A stretch of 23,608 nt of DNA from a virus. Position numbers and translations under genes: made by a program. The stretch spans positions 1 through 23,608 of the IMG/VR virus record IMGVR_UViG_3300032289_000496, one strand, 5' to 3'. This document shows, in pieces, positions 1 through 6,111 of this stretch (positions within the stretch are counted from its first letter, which is position 1; every line of letters begins with the position of its first letter). The notes under the pieces are model-generated. The model was not told where the DNA came from. It saw only the letters and a list, made by a program, of their open reading frames with translations, and did not search any database.

Positions 1-679
1 CAATATACATCCTAAAACCATCATCTGTATATCCTGCAAATTTTGTTGATGTGAACCATTCTGGAACTGTTATCTGTCCAGTAAATTTAACTATAAAGTT
101 TTCATATCTATTACCACAAACTGGGCGAGTCATATAGTTTCCATTTAGTGTTCCACTACATAAGAATTCATCTGTGGCTGCAAGGCCATCAACCCTAATT
201 AAAGTATAAACATTGTATGCCAAACCTGATCCACCAGCACCCTGCATGTTAGACTGTGCTGTTTGTATATTAATATTAGCTAGGCTAAGAGCATCCTGTG
301 CATCGTTTTTGTCTTGTAGGGCATCCTCTTTATAGCCAAAGGAAAGTTCTACTGTTGCTGTTTGAGCATCTACATTTGACTGGGCAAGATCTACTTCTTC
401 TAATGCTAGTTCTTCTGCCTCTACTGCATCTTCATGGGCTTCTTGAGCAGCATCTCTGGCATCCCGCAGATTTTTAGCATACATGAACTTATTCTCTGCT
501 ATGTCAATCATATTAATTAGACCATCTTTATAGTCTAGCTTATCTACCGCCGAATTTAAATTTTCAATTTTTTTTGCGGCTATTGTAAGTGGGTCATCGC
601 TATAGGCGGGGGACATAAAAAGCCATCCAAATGCAAGCATTATGGACGCTGTTATTCTAAATAATTTAACCCTTTTCAA
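1..679 (-). CDS. Secreted coiled-coil protein with PA14-like segment (3' truncated)
   Basis: The gene runs off the left edge of the window; 226 codons are visible. I chose a TTG start at 677-679 because a clean AGGAG lies 7 bases upstream, whereas the in-frame ATG codons (residues 14 and 21) have no ribosome site. The N-terminus reads as a signal peptide: KR, then a hydrophobic stretch, ending near SPAYSDD. Residues about 25-130 are charged and rich in Ala, Glu and Asp, like a coiled coil. The last 70 visible residues carry a pattern (VKFTGQITVPEW, then GYTDDGFRMYI) that resembles PA14 domains, which often bind glycans. It follows the FmdB-like gene and has its own -10 box. It could be a secreted or virion-surface adhesin. 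The function is inferred; the domain call is tentative because the domain is cut. Confidence 0.7.
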   Translation of the reverse strand, partial: MKRVKLFRITASIMLAFGWLFMSPAYSDDPLTIAAKKIENLNSAVDKLDYKDGLINMIDIAENKFMYAKNLRDARDAAQEAHEDAVEAEELALEEVDLAQSNVDAQTATVELSFGYKEDALQDKNDAQDALSLANINIQTAQSNMQGAGGSGLAYNVYTLIRVDGLAATDEFLCSGTLNGNYMTRPVCGNRYENFIVKFTGQITVPEWFTSTKFAGYTDDGFRMYI

Positions 680-716
680 CTATAGCTCCTACGCAAACAA
701 GATGTCTGCTTAGTTA

Positions 717-725
717 ATTATACCA
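717..725 (-). promoter_or_regulatory. Extended -10 promoter element before the PA14-like gene
   Basis: The minus strand reads TGGTATAATTAAC, a perfect TATAAT with an upstream TG-like extension, about 40 bases before the TTG start. No good -35 box is visible at 16-18 bases spacing. The same TGGTATAATTAA string occurs before the endolysin gene. Confidence 0.45.
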
Positions 726-731
726 CTTTAG

Positions 732-920
732 TTATTTAGGATTATCGGTTTTATAAAAGCCATTACCTTTAAACTGTATGCCGAATGGAGTAAAATGTCT
801 TATCATTTGAGACTCGCACTCTATGCATGTATAACCTGGATCATCTTCAAGAATTGATCTGTTTACTGACATTGTCGCATGTGCATCATCTTCGCTGCAC
901 TTATACTCATAAACTGGCAC
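732..920 (-). CDS. FmdB-like zinc-ribbon protein
   Basis: This 62-residue protein starts MPVYEYKC and ends with FKGNGFYKTDN, the two signature ends of the FmdB family (small zinc ribbons named from a putative formamidase regulator; true function unclear). The second knuckle is intact (C32 and C35, as TCIEC). The first is not: the usual CxxC appears as C8 followed by SED, so only three of four expected cysteines are present. Metal binding may be altered or use another ligand such as H14. The start overlaps the end of the monooxygenase gene by 14 bases, so it is the last gene of the 2728-732 operon. Family call fairly sure; role unknown. Confidence 0.75.
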   Translation of the reverse strand: MPVYEYKCSEDDAHATMSVNRSILEDDPGYTCIECESQMIRHFTPFGIQFKGNGFYKTDNPK

Positions 921-1659
921 TGTCTTCTCCTAAAATCTCTAGTACAACTTGGTGTATATTTGAATCATTTGTACCAAAGGATGTATTAGATATAAGTATA
1001 TCAGTTGCCCCTTGATTTTCCAACTGCTTAATCTGATTCTTTATTTCTTCCTTGTTGCCAAATATAGTATTATTCTTTTCCTTGCCATTTGGCATTCCGT
1101 CATAAATAAACTTAGCATTGTCATCTACAATAGCTGATAGTCTTACTATAGTTCTTCCGCCCTGTGATCCAATCTCATCAAATTTTGATAGCGTAACTAT
1201 CTGCCCGTCTCCAAACTTAGCTACGCTTTCAGCAGTTTCCTTAGATGAACCACTAAAGAATATCTCTGGGCAATTTTTGTTTATAGACCTAAGTCTTTCA
1301 ACAAACAAGGCGCTTTGCTTTTTCCTGTCTTCTATTGAAGTGGGGATACAAAACAATGCTTGATCATCGTCATGTGTGCCAGCTATTATATTTAAAGATA
1401 TTCTGCCTGGCTCAATCTCATTAAATGCATCTATCATCATAGAGCAATATGCTGCTGTTATGGCGTATGGCCTAATAGCAATCATATACTTAACCTTGTC
1501 CTCAGTATTAATTGCATGGGCAGCCTTGATCCAATAGTCTGATTCATCTGAGTGGAATGTTAATAGCATAGAATCATACTTGTAAAAGTCTATCACTTTA
1601 GACAAAGTTTTTAAATCTTTAGGGTTAAGATTGTTCTTTACCATCCAATGAAATTTCAT
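907..1659 (-). CDS. Luciferase-like (SsuD-like) flavin monooxygenase
   Basis: 250 residues with the look of the bacterial luciferase-like monooxygenase superfamily (TIM barrel, FMN or F420 dependent). Visible landmarks are FHWMVKNN at the start, SMLLTFHSDESDYWIKAAH near residue 30-48, and GRISLNIIAG with a following HDDDQ near 84-100, as in SsuD alkanesulfonate monooxygenases. Those release sulfite from alkanesulfonates using FMNH2 and O2. Family members are usually 320-380 residues, so this one is short, with the C-terminal barrel parts trimmed; no frameshift is seen. It shares an ATGA overlap with the DUF2061 gene. The neighbouring APS-kinase-like gene makes a sulfur role attractive, but the substrate cannot be read from the sequence. 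No NADH:FMN reductase is encoded here, so reduced flavin would come from the host. Confidence 0.75.
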   Translation of the reverse strand: MKFHWMVKNNLNPKDLKTLSKVIDFYKYDSMLLTFHSDESDYWIKAAHAINTEDKVKYMIAIRPYAITAAYCSMMIDAFNEIEPGRISLNIIAGTHDDDQALFCIPTSIEDRKKQSALFVERLRSINKNCPEIFFSGSSKETAESVAKFGDGQIVTLSKFDEIGSQGGRTIVRLSAIVDDNAKFIYDGMPNGKEKNNTIFGNKEEIKNQIKQLENQGATDILISNTSFGTNDSNIHQVVLEILGEDSASL

Positions 1660-1859
1660 TTTCTACCCCATTGAATATAGTTCCACCCACGCTCATGTGC
1701 ATAATAAATAAATATTTTAACTACTGTTTCCCAAAAAGCAATAGCTCCTGAAAGAGTTGCGTCACCAGTAATTACATATGCAACAACAAATGATGAAAGT
1801 GTGCCCCATATTCGATAACTAAGTGCTTTAGCAAATGACCTAGCTTTGGTTACTTTCAT
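1656..1859 (-). CDS. DUF2061 family membrane protein
   Basis: A 67-residue protein matching the DUF2061 pattern: KALSYRIWGT near residue 11, then a membrane segment (SSFVVAYVITG), a second hydrophobic stretch with the conserved Glu (AIAFWETVVKIFIYY), and the diagnostic HERGWNYIQWGRK at the end. Two transmembrane helices are likely. The family has no assigned function. It sits between the 36-residue membrane peptide (ATGA overlap) and the SsuD-like gene (ATGA overlap), so it is translated as part of the same operon and probably serves the same process. Confidence 0.8.
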   Translation of the reverse strand: MKVTKARSFAKALSYRIWGTLSSFVVAYVITGDATLSGAIAFWETVVKIFIYYAHERGWNYIQWGRK

Positions 1860-1966
1860 GAAATAATGTCGCTATCGTCTTTTCCGCCAAACTTCTTGTC
1901 TACCACATAGACCATAATTCCAGCAATTATAAGCGAAGCAACAACTGCAATAGCATTCTCTAACAT
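1856..1966 (-). CDS. 36-residue single-pass membrane peptide
   Basis: A small ORF that starts directly after the TAA of the kinase fusion gene (TAA then ATG) and ends in an ATGA overlap with the DUF2061 gene. The product begins MLENAIAVVASLIIAGIMVY, one hydrophobic helix, and then has a charged tail with DKKFGGKDD. Exact end-to-end packing with both neighbours is the main evidence that it is real. No family recognised; it could be an accessory subunit of the neighbouring membrane protein. Confidence 0.65.
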   Translation of the reverse strand: MLENAIAVVASLIIAGIMVYVVDKKFGGKDDSDIIS

Positions 1967-2728
1967 TTATATACCCATTTCTTTACGTTTTTGCGTAGCA
2001 GAAATAGCATGTATGTCTGCACCTAAATCTACCTGCTCAATCTTATAACCAACATCTCTGCCGTATACAATGTTGGTAATGTTAGGTAATCTTAATACTA
2101 ATGCGCCGTCCATAAATTCATCCTTGGCAATATATTCTTTTACCTGATCAAATTTAAGTGGATCTTTTTCGCTTGTGTTGTATGTATTGCGTACACCAAG
2201 AAGAACTTGACTTGTTCTCTTACCCGCCTCTTTATAAAGTGCGTGGTGTCCTTCATGCCAAGGCTGGTACCTTCCAAGCATTAGGGTTGTTGGTGCGGAC
2301 CAGTCATGTAAATTAAAATACTTAATGATTACTGTTGCTTTTTGATCAGCGTTTAATCGGTGGTCTTCAAATGTTGCATCAAAAATTTCAGGACGCTCAA
2401 ACATTTTATTGGTATCTTCAAATCGACCCTCTTCAATGGTATCCATAAAAATAAGAATATCTGGTTTTCCAAATGCTACACGAGTTAATTCTGTAGGACA
2501 AACAAAGTCAACTACTACTGGTGCTACTCCTTGCTTGGCAATTAATCTTGCCATCTCTCCCATACGTCTTGCTTGCTCTATCCTATCTTCAGCACTAAAG
2601 CCTAGATCAGAATTTACTGTTGAACGGACTTCATCTGCATTAAGATGTATTGCATTAATTCTTTCTTTTAAAGCTTTTGCAAGCTCTGTCTTTCCAGAAC
2701 CTGGGAGACCAATTATTTGAATAATCAT
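1967..2728 (-). CDS. APS kinase-like / NMNAT-like nucleotidyltransferase fusion
   Basis: 253 residues, two domains. The N-terminal half is CysC-like: P-loop GLPGSGKT at 7-14, NADEVR at 30-35, DLGFS at 41-45, then the RI...ARRMGE helix. This is the adenylylsulfate kinase layout (APS + ATP to PAPS), though it lacks the usual C-terminal part. The second half is an HIGH-type nucleotidyltransferase: GRYQPWHEGH at 152-161, YGRDVGY near 222-228 and the ISAT motif at 242-245 with R248. That half resembles NMN adenylyltransferases and related cytidylyltransferases. The combination could serve sulfur activation, NAD salvage or a sugar or lipid head group; sequence alone does not decide. It is first in the 2728-732 operon. 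A weak AGAAAG ribosome site precedes the ATG, and repeat copy A lies 20 bases upstream. Confidence 0.8.
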   Translation of the reverse strand: MIIQIIGLPGSGKTELAKALKERINAIHLNADEVRSTVNSDLGFSAEDRIEQARRMGEMARLIAKQGVAPVVVDFVCPTELTRVAFGKPDILIFMDTIEEGRFEDTNKMFERPEIFDATFEDHRLNADQKATVIIKYFNLHDWSAPTTLMLGRYQPWHEGHHALYKEAGKRTSQVLLGVRNTYNTSEKDPLKFDQVKEYIAKDEFMDGALVLRLPNITNIVYGRDVGYKIEQVDLGADIHAISATQKRKEMGI

Positions 2729-2747
2729 TTTAATCTTTCTATTAAGT

Positions 2748-2771
2748 GGGCAGTTTTAGGACATACCCAGG
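2748..2771 (-). repeat. Intergenic repeat copy A
   Basis: On the plus strand this reads GGGCAGTTTTAG, then GA, then CATACCCAGG. A second copy at 5947-5969 has identical 12- and 10-base arms with a single T in between. Both copies lie just after a stop codon and just before the next gene. On the minus strand GGG and CCC near the ends could pair around a conserved CTAAAACTG loop. Confidence 0.6.
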
Positions 2772-2779
2772 TCTCAAGG

Positions 2780-3196
2780 TTATTTAATTTTTAGAATTTT
2801 TGGTTGTTTTTCTTTTGGTAGATTTCTAACTACACGGATATGCAACATGCCATCCTTTAGTTCTACACTAGAAACTTCCATGTATTCACTTAGTTCAAAG
2901 ATTCTTGTGAACTTACGTGCAGCGATTCCCTTGTGGACAACTTCTGCATCTGTTACTTCTGTAATTTCACCTGTAATCCAAAGACTTCCGTCTTCAATTG
3001 ACACAGTTAGATCTTCTCTTGTGAATCCAGCAACTGCCAGCGTTAGCTGATAGCTATCTTCGCCTAGCTTTAGCAAATCATATGGCGGAAATGCCGTATT
3101 GTTTACCTTACTAAGACTATTGAAACGCTCCAACTCTCTGTTGAAGCCAATAAAAAATGGATCCTTAAATATATCCATAGCAAATTGTGTTACCAT
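2780..3196 (-). CDS. Hsp20 / IbpA-type small heat shock protein
   Basis: 138 residues with a typical alpha-crystallin domain. The IbpA-like entry FPPYDLLKLGEDSYQL is at 36-51, the AVAGFTREDL segment at 54-63, RKFTRIFEL at 94-102 and DGMLHI at 115-120. A C-terminal IxI-type tail (ILKIK) ends the protein. Small heat shock proteins hold unfolding proteins without ATP, usually as large cytoplasmic oligomers. The start has a strong AAAAGGAG. The gene has its own promoter (3254-3283), and the transcript should begin with a 10-bp hairpin. Hsp20 genes occur in several large phages, where they are thought to help virion protein folding or stress tolerance. Family call is secure. Confidence 0.93.
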   Translation of the reverse strand: MVTQFAMDIFKDPFFIGFNRELERFNSLSKVNNTAFPPYDLLKLGEDSYQLTLAVAGFTREDLTVSIEDGSLWITGEITEVTDAEVVHKGIAARKFTRIFELSEYMEVSSVELKDGMLHIRVVRNLPKEKQPKILKIK

Positions 3197-3220
3197 TTTA
3201 TTCTCCTTTTAAGCAAGTAA

Positions 3221-3251
3221 TATGGCCACCCCCATTTGGCAGGTGACCATA
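3221..3251 (-). promoter_or_regulatory. 5' end hairpin in the hsp20 leader
   Basis: The minus strand reads TATGGTCACC, an 11-base loop, then GGTGGCCATA: a 10-bp stem with one G-U pair. It starts within a few bases of the predicted transcription start and ends about 25 bases before the start codon. The ribosome site is outside the stem, and no U-run follows, so it is not an intrinsic terminator. A 5' stem of this kind can protect an mRNA from decay. Confidence 0.6.
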
Positions 3252-3253
3252 CT

Positions 3254-3283
3254 ATTATAGCATTTAGCTAACTAAGATTGCAA
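3254..3283 (-). promoter_or_regulatory. sigma70-type promoter for hsp20
   Basis: Minus-strand TTGCAA at 3278-3283, an 18-base spacer, and TATAAT at 3254-3259 with an extended TGC before it. The -35 begins immediately after the stop codon of the upstream oxygenase gene. It lets the chaperone operon fire independently of the lysis-side genes. Confidence 0.7.
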
Positions 3284-4105
3284 CTACTTTTTGTAACCTT
3301 TTAATTCTGCTAGCGCTGCTGCTGCATCCTTACCATTTGGATCAATCCAAAAACCTGGAACCAACCATTTCCAGCCACTCTTAACAATGTGTGCGGTGTG
3401 GTTATAAGGAGCCTTTGATGGGAATATTAAGATGCTGCCTGCTGATGGCTTTAATGAAAATGTAATCTTTCCTTCATTAATAGGATCATCTAATGCACCT
3501 TGAGCTGCAAAATCATTTGGCTCTTCCCACTTTTCAACCATATGGTTCCAAGTATTTTCTGGGAACTCCTTGTCTGGGTTGCTGAGTACTCCGTCTTTAA
3601 TACAGAATGAAAGCTCTCCACCTTCATAGTCATCATTAATATAAAGAAGCAAAGAATACTTTAATCTAGTATCTCCCTCTTGAGCATCATGGTGCGTACC
3701 CATCCATGTATTTTCTTTATACTTGTGAACATTCATCTGATTTAAAACAATTACTTCATCATCAATATTTCTTTTTACTTTATAGTCATCACATACTGCA
3801 CGGAAGCCGTCAAAGATTGTATCAAAGATCTCTTTGCAAATTGCTCTGCTTTCTTCTGATACCTCGACTGAGTCTATGTCGTCTAAATCATTTAATAAAA
3901 CTCTTTTTCTTTTACCATACCAATATACTGTTCCTCTGTCTGCTTCTACGCCCCAGTCAACCCAGTTGGCAATAATTTCCTGTAGTTCTTCTACGCCTTC
4001 TGTGCTTTCAATAACTTCCATAAGTCTTTGAGGATCAGATATTACATTTTCATAATAATATACCCCATCATACAGCTCTTGATGAACTAAGTCTTTGTTT
4101 AACAT
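3284..4105 (-). CDS. 2OG-Fe(II) dioxygenase, prolyl-4-hydroxylase-like
   Basis: 273 residues. The C-terminal half is a double-stranded beta-helix oxygenase: the HxD iron motif at H138 and D140 (in MGTHHDAQ), LLLYINDDYEGGEL at 153-166, GSILIFPS at 223-230, then the distal His and 2OG-binding Lys in NHTAHIVKSGWKW (H236 and K246 by the prolyl-4-hydroxylase pattern). Such enzymes use 2-oxoglutarate and O2 to hydroxylate a protein, sugar or small molecule. The N-terminal 110 residues are unassigned and may bind substrate. Phages often carry such oxygenases near structural genes. GGGAG precedes the ATG, and 11 bases separate it from the SDR gene. Substrate unknown. Confidence 0.87.
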   Translation of the reverse strand: MLNKDLVHQELYDGVYYYENVISDPQRLMEVIESTEGVEELQEIIANWVDWGVEADRGTVYWYGKRKRVLLNDLDDIDSVEVSEESRAICKEIFDTIFDGFRAVCDDYKVKRNIDDEVIVLNQMNVHKYKENTWMGTHHDAQEGDTRLKYSLLLYINDDYEGGELSFCIKDGVLSNPDKEFPENTWNHMVEKWEEPNDFAAQGALDDPINEGKITFSLKPSAGSILIFPSKAPYNHTAHIVKSGWKWLVPGFWIDPNGKDAAAALAELKGYKK

Positions 4106-4116
4106 AACTACTCCCT

Positions 4117-4791
4117 TTATCCGTGTCTTTGATTATATGGATGCATTATTGTCATTGAATCCACATTAACATGTGGAGGCAAAGACAATATCCATTTAAC
4201 AGTTTCTGCTAAGTCTTCTGACTTTAAAGCAATCTCTCTTGGATTATTCTTATCAGTATCTATTGTACCAGGTGCTATTTGAGAAACCTTAATTCCCAAG
4301 CCTGCCATTTCCATCCTTAATGTTTCAGAGAATGCAATTTCTGCTCTTTTTGCTGAAACATAGTTACCACCAGATGCATATGGGTAATAGCCACATATTG
4401 ATGTTATCATAACGATATCACCAATTTTATTTTTTCTCATAGAAGGTATTACTATTTGAGACAATAGCATGGGAGCAATTACATTAACATTATAGGCATA
4501 CTGCCAGTTTTCAACCTTGTCAATAGCAATATTATTGCTTCCTCCACCCCCGCCTGCATTATTAATTAATGCACGTATATCTTTATCTTGAATATATTCC
4601 TTAAACTTTTCAATTTGATCTAGGTTTTGAAGGTCTATTTTGTATGGCTTAATGTTTTCAAAGTCTTTAAATGACTCATTCATCAAGTCTATATTCCTAG
4701 ATAGGGCTATTACTTCGTACTCTTCAGATAAAAGTTTTGCAGTAGCCTCACCAACACCCTTACTAGCACCAGTTACTATTACTGTTTTCAT
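4117..4791 (-). CDS. Short-chain dehydrogenase/reductase
   Basis: 224 residues of classical SDR: the glycine-rich NAD(P) site TGASKGVG at 7-14, NNAG at 77-80 followed by an unusual run of extra glycines, catalytic S131, and YVSAK with Y144 and K148. PGTIDTD at 174-180 is also typical. It oxidises or reduces a hydroxyl or keto group; the substrate is not readable. It overlaps the nuclease gene by ATGA and precedes the 2OG oxygenase by 11 bases. The two redox enzymes may act on the same compound, for example a sugar or lipid, but that is inference. Confidence 0.9.
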   Translation of the reverse strand: MKTVIVTGASKGVGEATAKLLSEEYEVIALSRNIDLMNESFKDFENIKPYKIDLQNLDQIEKFKEYIQDKDIRALINNAGGGGGSNNIAIDKVENWQYAYNVNVIAPMLLSQIVIPSMRKNKIGDIVMITSICGYYPYASGGNYVSAKRAEIAFSETLRMEMAGLGIKVSQIAPGTIDTDKNNPREIALKSEDLAETVKWILSLPPHVNVDSMTIMHPYNQRHG

Positions 4792-5195
4792 TTACCAGAT
4801 TTCTTTCTAGCTTTTGCTAAGGCCTCAAAGTCTTTTACCTTAGTCTCACCCATGTATCCCCATGCGTGTCCGTCCTGAATCATCTTTTCATTAACAGAAA
4901 TTTCAGACCCATCTAAAAACAACCAGCCTAAAATTCTTCCATATTTTTCTGAGGAGTCAATCTTTTCTGTTTTAATAACTACAGATTTAGCAGAATCAAT
5001 TGCATTCTTTAGGTAAGCCTTGGCTTCAAGACCAAGAGCTTTTTCCATCTTATCTGCAGTTCTAGATTCTGGTGTGTCTATTCCAGCTAGTCTTACTCTT
5101 GAGCTAAATGAAATATCAAATCCAAGATCTATATCAACATCAATTGTATCTCCGTCTACAACCTTTGTAACTTTTTTTACATAGTATTGAAACAT
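4788..5195 (-). CDS. Thermonuclease-like (SNase family) nuclease
   Basis: 135 residues, with motifs falling at almost the same positions as in mature staphylococcal nuclease: DGDT at 14-17, R35 in RLAG, DTPE at 40-43 (D40 and E43) and YGR at 85-87 (R87). The catalytic set is therefore complete: a calcium-dependent endonuclease cutting DNA and RNA. No signal peptide is seen, so it acts in the cytoplasm or is released on lysis. Its ATG overlaps the endolysin stop (TAATG), so it is translationally coupled to lysis. Degradation of host DNA or reduction of lysate viscosity are possible roles (inference). Confidence 0.9.
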   Translation of the reverse strand: MFQYYVKKVTKVVDGDTIDVDIDLGFDISFSSRVRLAGIDTPESRTADKMEKALGLEAKAYLKNAIDSAKSVVIKTEKIDSSEKYGRILGWLFLDGSEISVNEKMIQDGHAWGYMGETKVKDFEALAKARKKSGK

Positions 5196-5818
5196 TACTT
5201 AGTTGTCTTTTTAGACGCCTTCTTAATGCCTTCTAATGTTGTTGTGTTTACTGTTTCAGTTTTTTTAGCGGCTGGCTTTTCTACCTTTGGCTTTACTGCT
5301 ACACCAAATGCTGGTCTTCCAAATCCTACTATTGATACTACCTGAGACTTACGAAGCTTTGATCCGTTCTTCTTCTTGTATGCACGTACCTTTAAGCAAG
5401 CTTCTCCACCATTTCTTTGGTCTCCCTTTTTATCTGGGCTGGTGTTTCCTTCTACACATGTTACTGTTCCGTCTCCATTGTCTTTTACAACAATTCCAAC
5501 ATGAGAAATTCTGTCGACTCCGTCTCCTGGGAAATCAAAATACACTATGTCTCCTGGCTGTGGTGTTGCTTCTTCTGCTTTCTGCCATGTACCAGCTTTA
5601 ATAAATGCCTGTGCTCCTGCTGGTGTGTAAACTGTATTAGGAATTTTTACGCCAGCTTCATTTCCACACCACATAATAAAACTTCCGCACCATGGTTGAA
5701 AATTTGATTTTGTAAACTTACCATACTTTGTTTCGTTGTCTTTTGGTCCTTCAATATATCCAACTTCTGCAAGTGCTACTTCTACTAGTCTTGCTGCTGA
5801 TCCTTGTACTGCTGCCAT
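5195..5818 (-). CDS. CHAP-domain endolysin (peptidoglycan hydrolase)
   Basis: 207 residues. A CHAP-type NlpC/P60-like cysteine peptidase occupies about 10-150: PWCGSFIMW with catalytic C44, the PQPGDIVYFDF strand at 87-96, SHVGIV with H106, and CVEGNTS at 121-127. Such domains cut the peptide cross-links of the cell wall. The remaining 50 residues (KPKVEKPAAKKTE onward) are basic, rich in Lys, Pro and Ala, and low complexity. They could bind the wall or serve as a linker to nothing; no recognised wall-binding domain is present. An AGGAGG precedes the ATG. No obvious holin lies next to it apart from the 44-residue membrane protein at 5977-6111. It could instead be a virion-associated hydrolase. 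Confidence 0.85.
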   Translation of the reverse strand: MAAVQGSAARLVEVALAEVGYIEGPKDNETKYGKFTKSNFQPWCGSFIMWCGNEAGVKIPNTVYTPAGAQAFIKAGTWQKAEEATPQPGDIVYFDFPGDGVDRISHVGIVVKDNGDGTVTCVEGNTSPDKKGDQRNGGEACLKVRAYKKKNGSKLRKSQVVSIVGFGRPAFGVAVKPKVEKPAAKKTETVNTTTLEGIKKASKKTTK

Positions 5819-5849
5819 TTTATTTCCTCCTAGAAAATTGATTACTTTA

Positions 5850-5858
5850 ATTATACCA
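5850..5858 (-). promoter_or_regulatory. Extended -10 element before the endolysin
   Basis: Minus strand TGGTATAATTAAAG, 30 bases before the start codon and right after tRNA-Lys. The matching -35 position falls in the tRNA acceptor end and is poor. The same TGGTATAATTAA string is seen at 717-725. Confidence 0.4.
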
Positions 5859-5870
5859 TTTTTATATTTG

Positions 5871-5943
5871 TGTCCCCAGATGGGCTCGAACCATCGACCC
5901 GCAGATTAAAAGTCTGCTGCTCTACCAGCTGAGCTATAGGAAC
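5871..5943 (-). tRNA. tRNA-Lys (anticodon UUU)
   Basis: 73 bases folding into a complete cloverleaf. Acceptor stem is GTTCCTA with TGGGGAC (two G-U pairs), anticodon stem GCAGA/TCTGC, loop CTTTTAA with anticodon TTT, T-arm GATGG TTCGAGC CCATC, discriminator A. CCA is not encoded. It reads AAA/AAG, common codons in this AT-rich window. Confidence 0.95.
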
Positions 5944-5946
5944 TTG

Positions 5947-5969
5947 GGGCAGTTTTAGTCATACCCAGG
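5947..5969 (-). repeat. Intergenic repeat copy B
   Basis: Plus strand GGGCAGTTTTAG, then T, then CATACCCAGG; the partner of copy A at 2748-2771. It lies between the stop of the 44-residue membrane protein and the 5' end of tRNA-Lys. Here the minus strand can form CCTGGG/CCCAAG, a 6-bp stem that includes the first base of the tRNA side. Confidence 0.6.
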
Positions 5970-5976
5970 ACTTTTA

Positions 5977-6111
5977 CTATCTGCGCTTGGCTAAACCAAA
6001 GGCCTTTTCTTTTGCATTACTGGCAGCCTGCTTAAACCCATAAGCATATGAGCCAATCATTAAGCCAATAATTGCTGTTGAATGTAATAGATAAAACATT
6101 GCACTTCTCAT
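5977..6111 (-). CDS. 44-residue single-pass membrane protein
   Basis: Starts immediately after the katG stop (TAA then ATG) with AAGGAG inside the last katG codons. The product has one hydrophobic segment (MFYLLHSTAIIGLMIGSYAY, residues 5-24) and a basic amphipathic tail ending AKRR. Tight placement and a good ribosome site support it. It is close to the endolysin, so a small holin-like role is possible, but it is shorter than typical holins. Family not recognised. Confidence 0.65.
   Translation of the reverse strand: MRSAMFYLLHSTAIIGLMIGSYAYGFKQAASNAKEKAFGLAKRR

Noticed and set aside
3221-3251. Intrinsic terminator before hsp20
   Set aside because: No U-run on either side, and it is located after the -10 box, so a 5' leader stem is the better reading.
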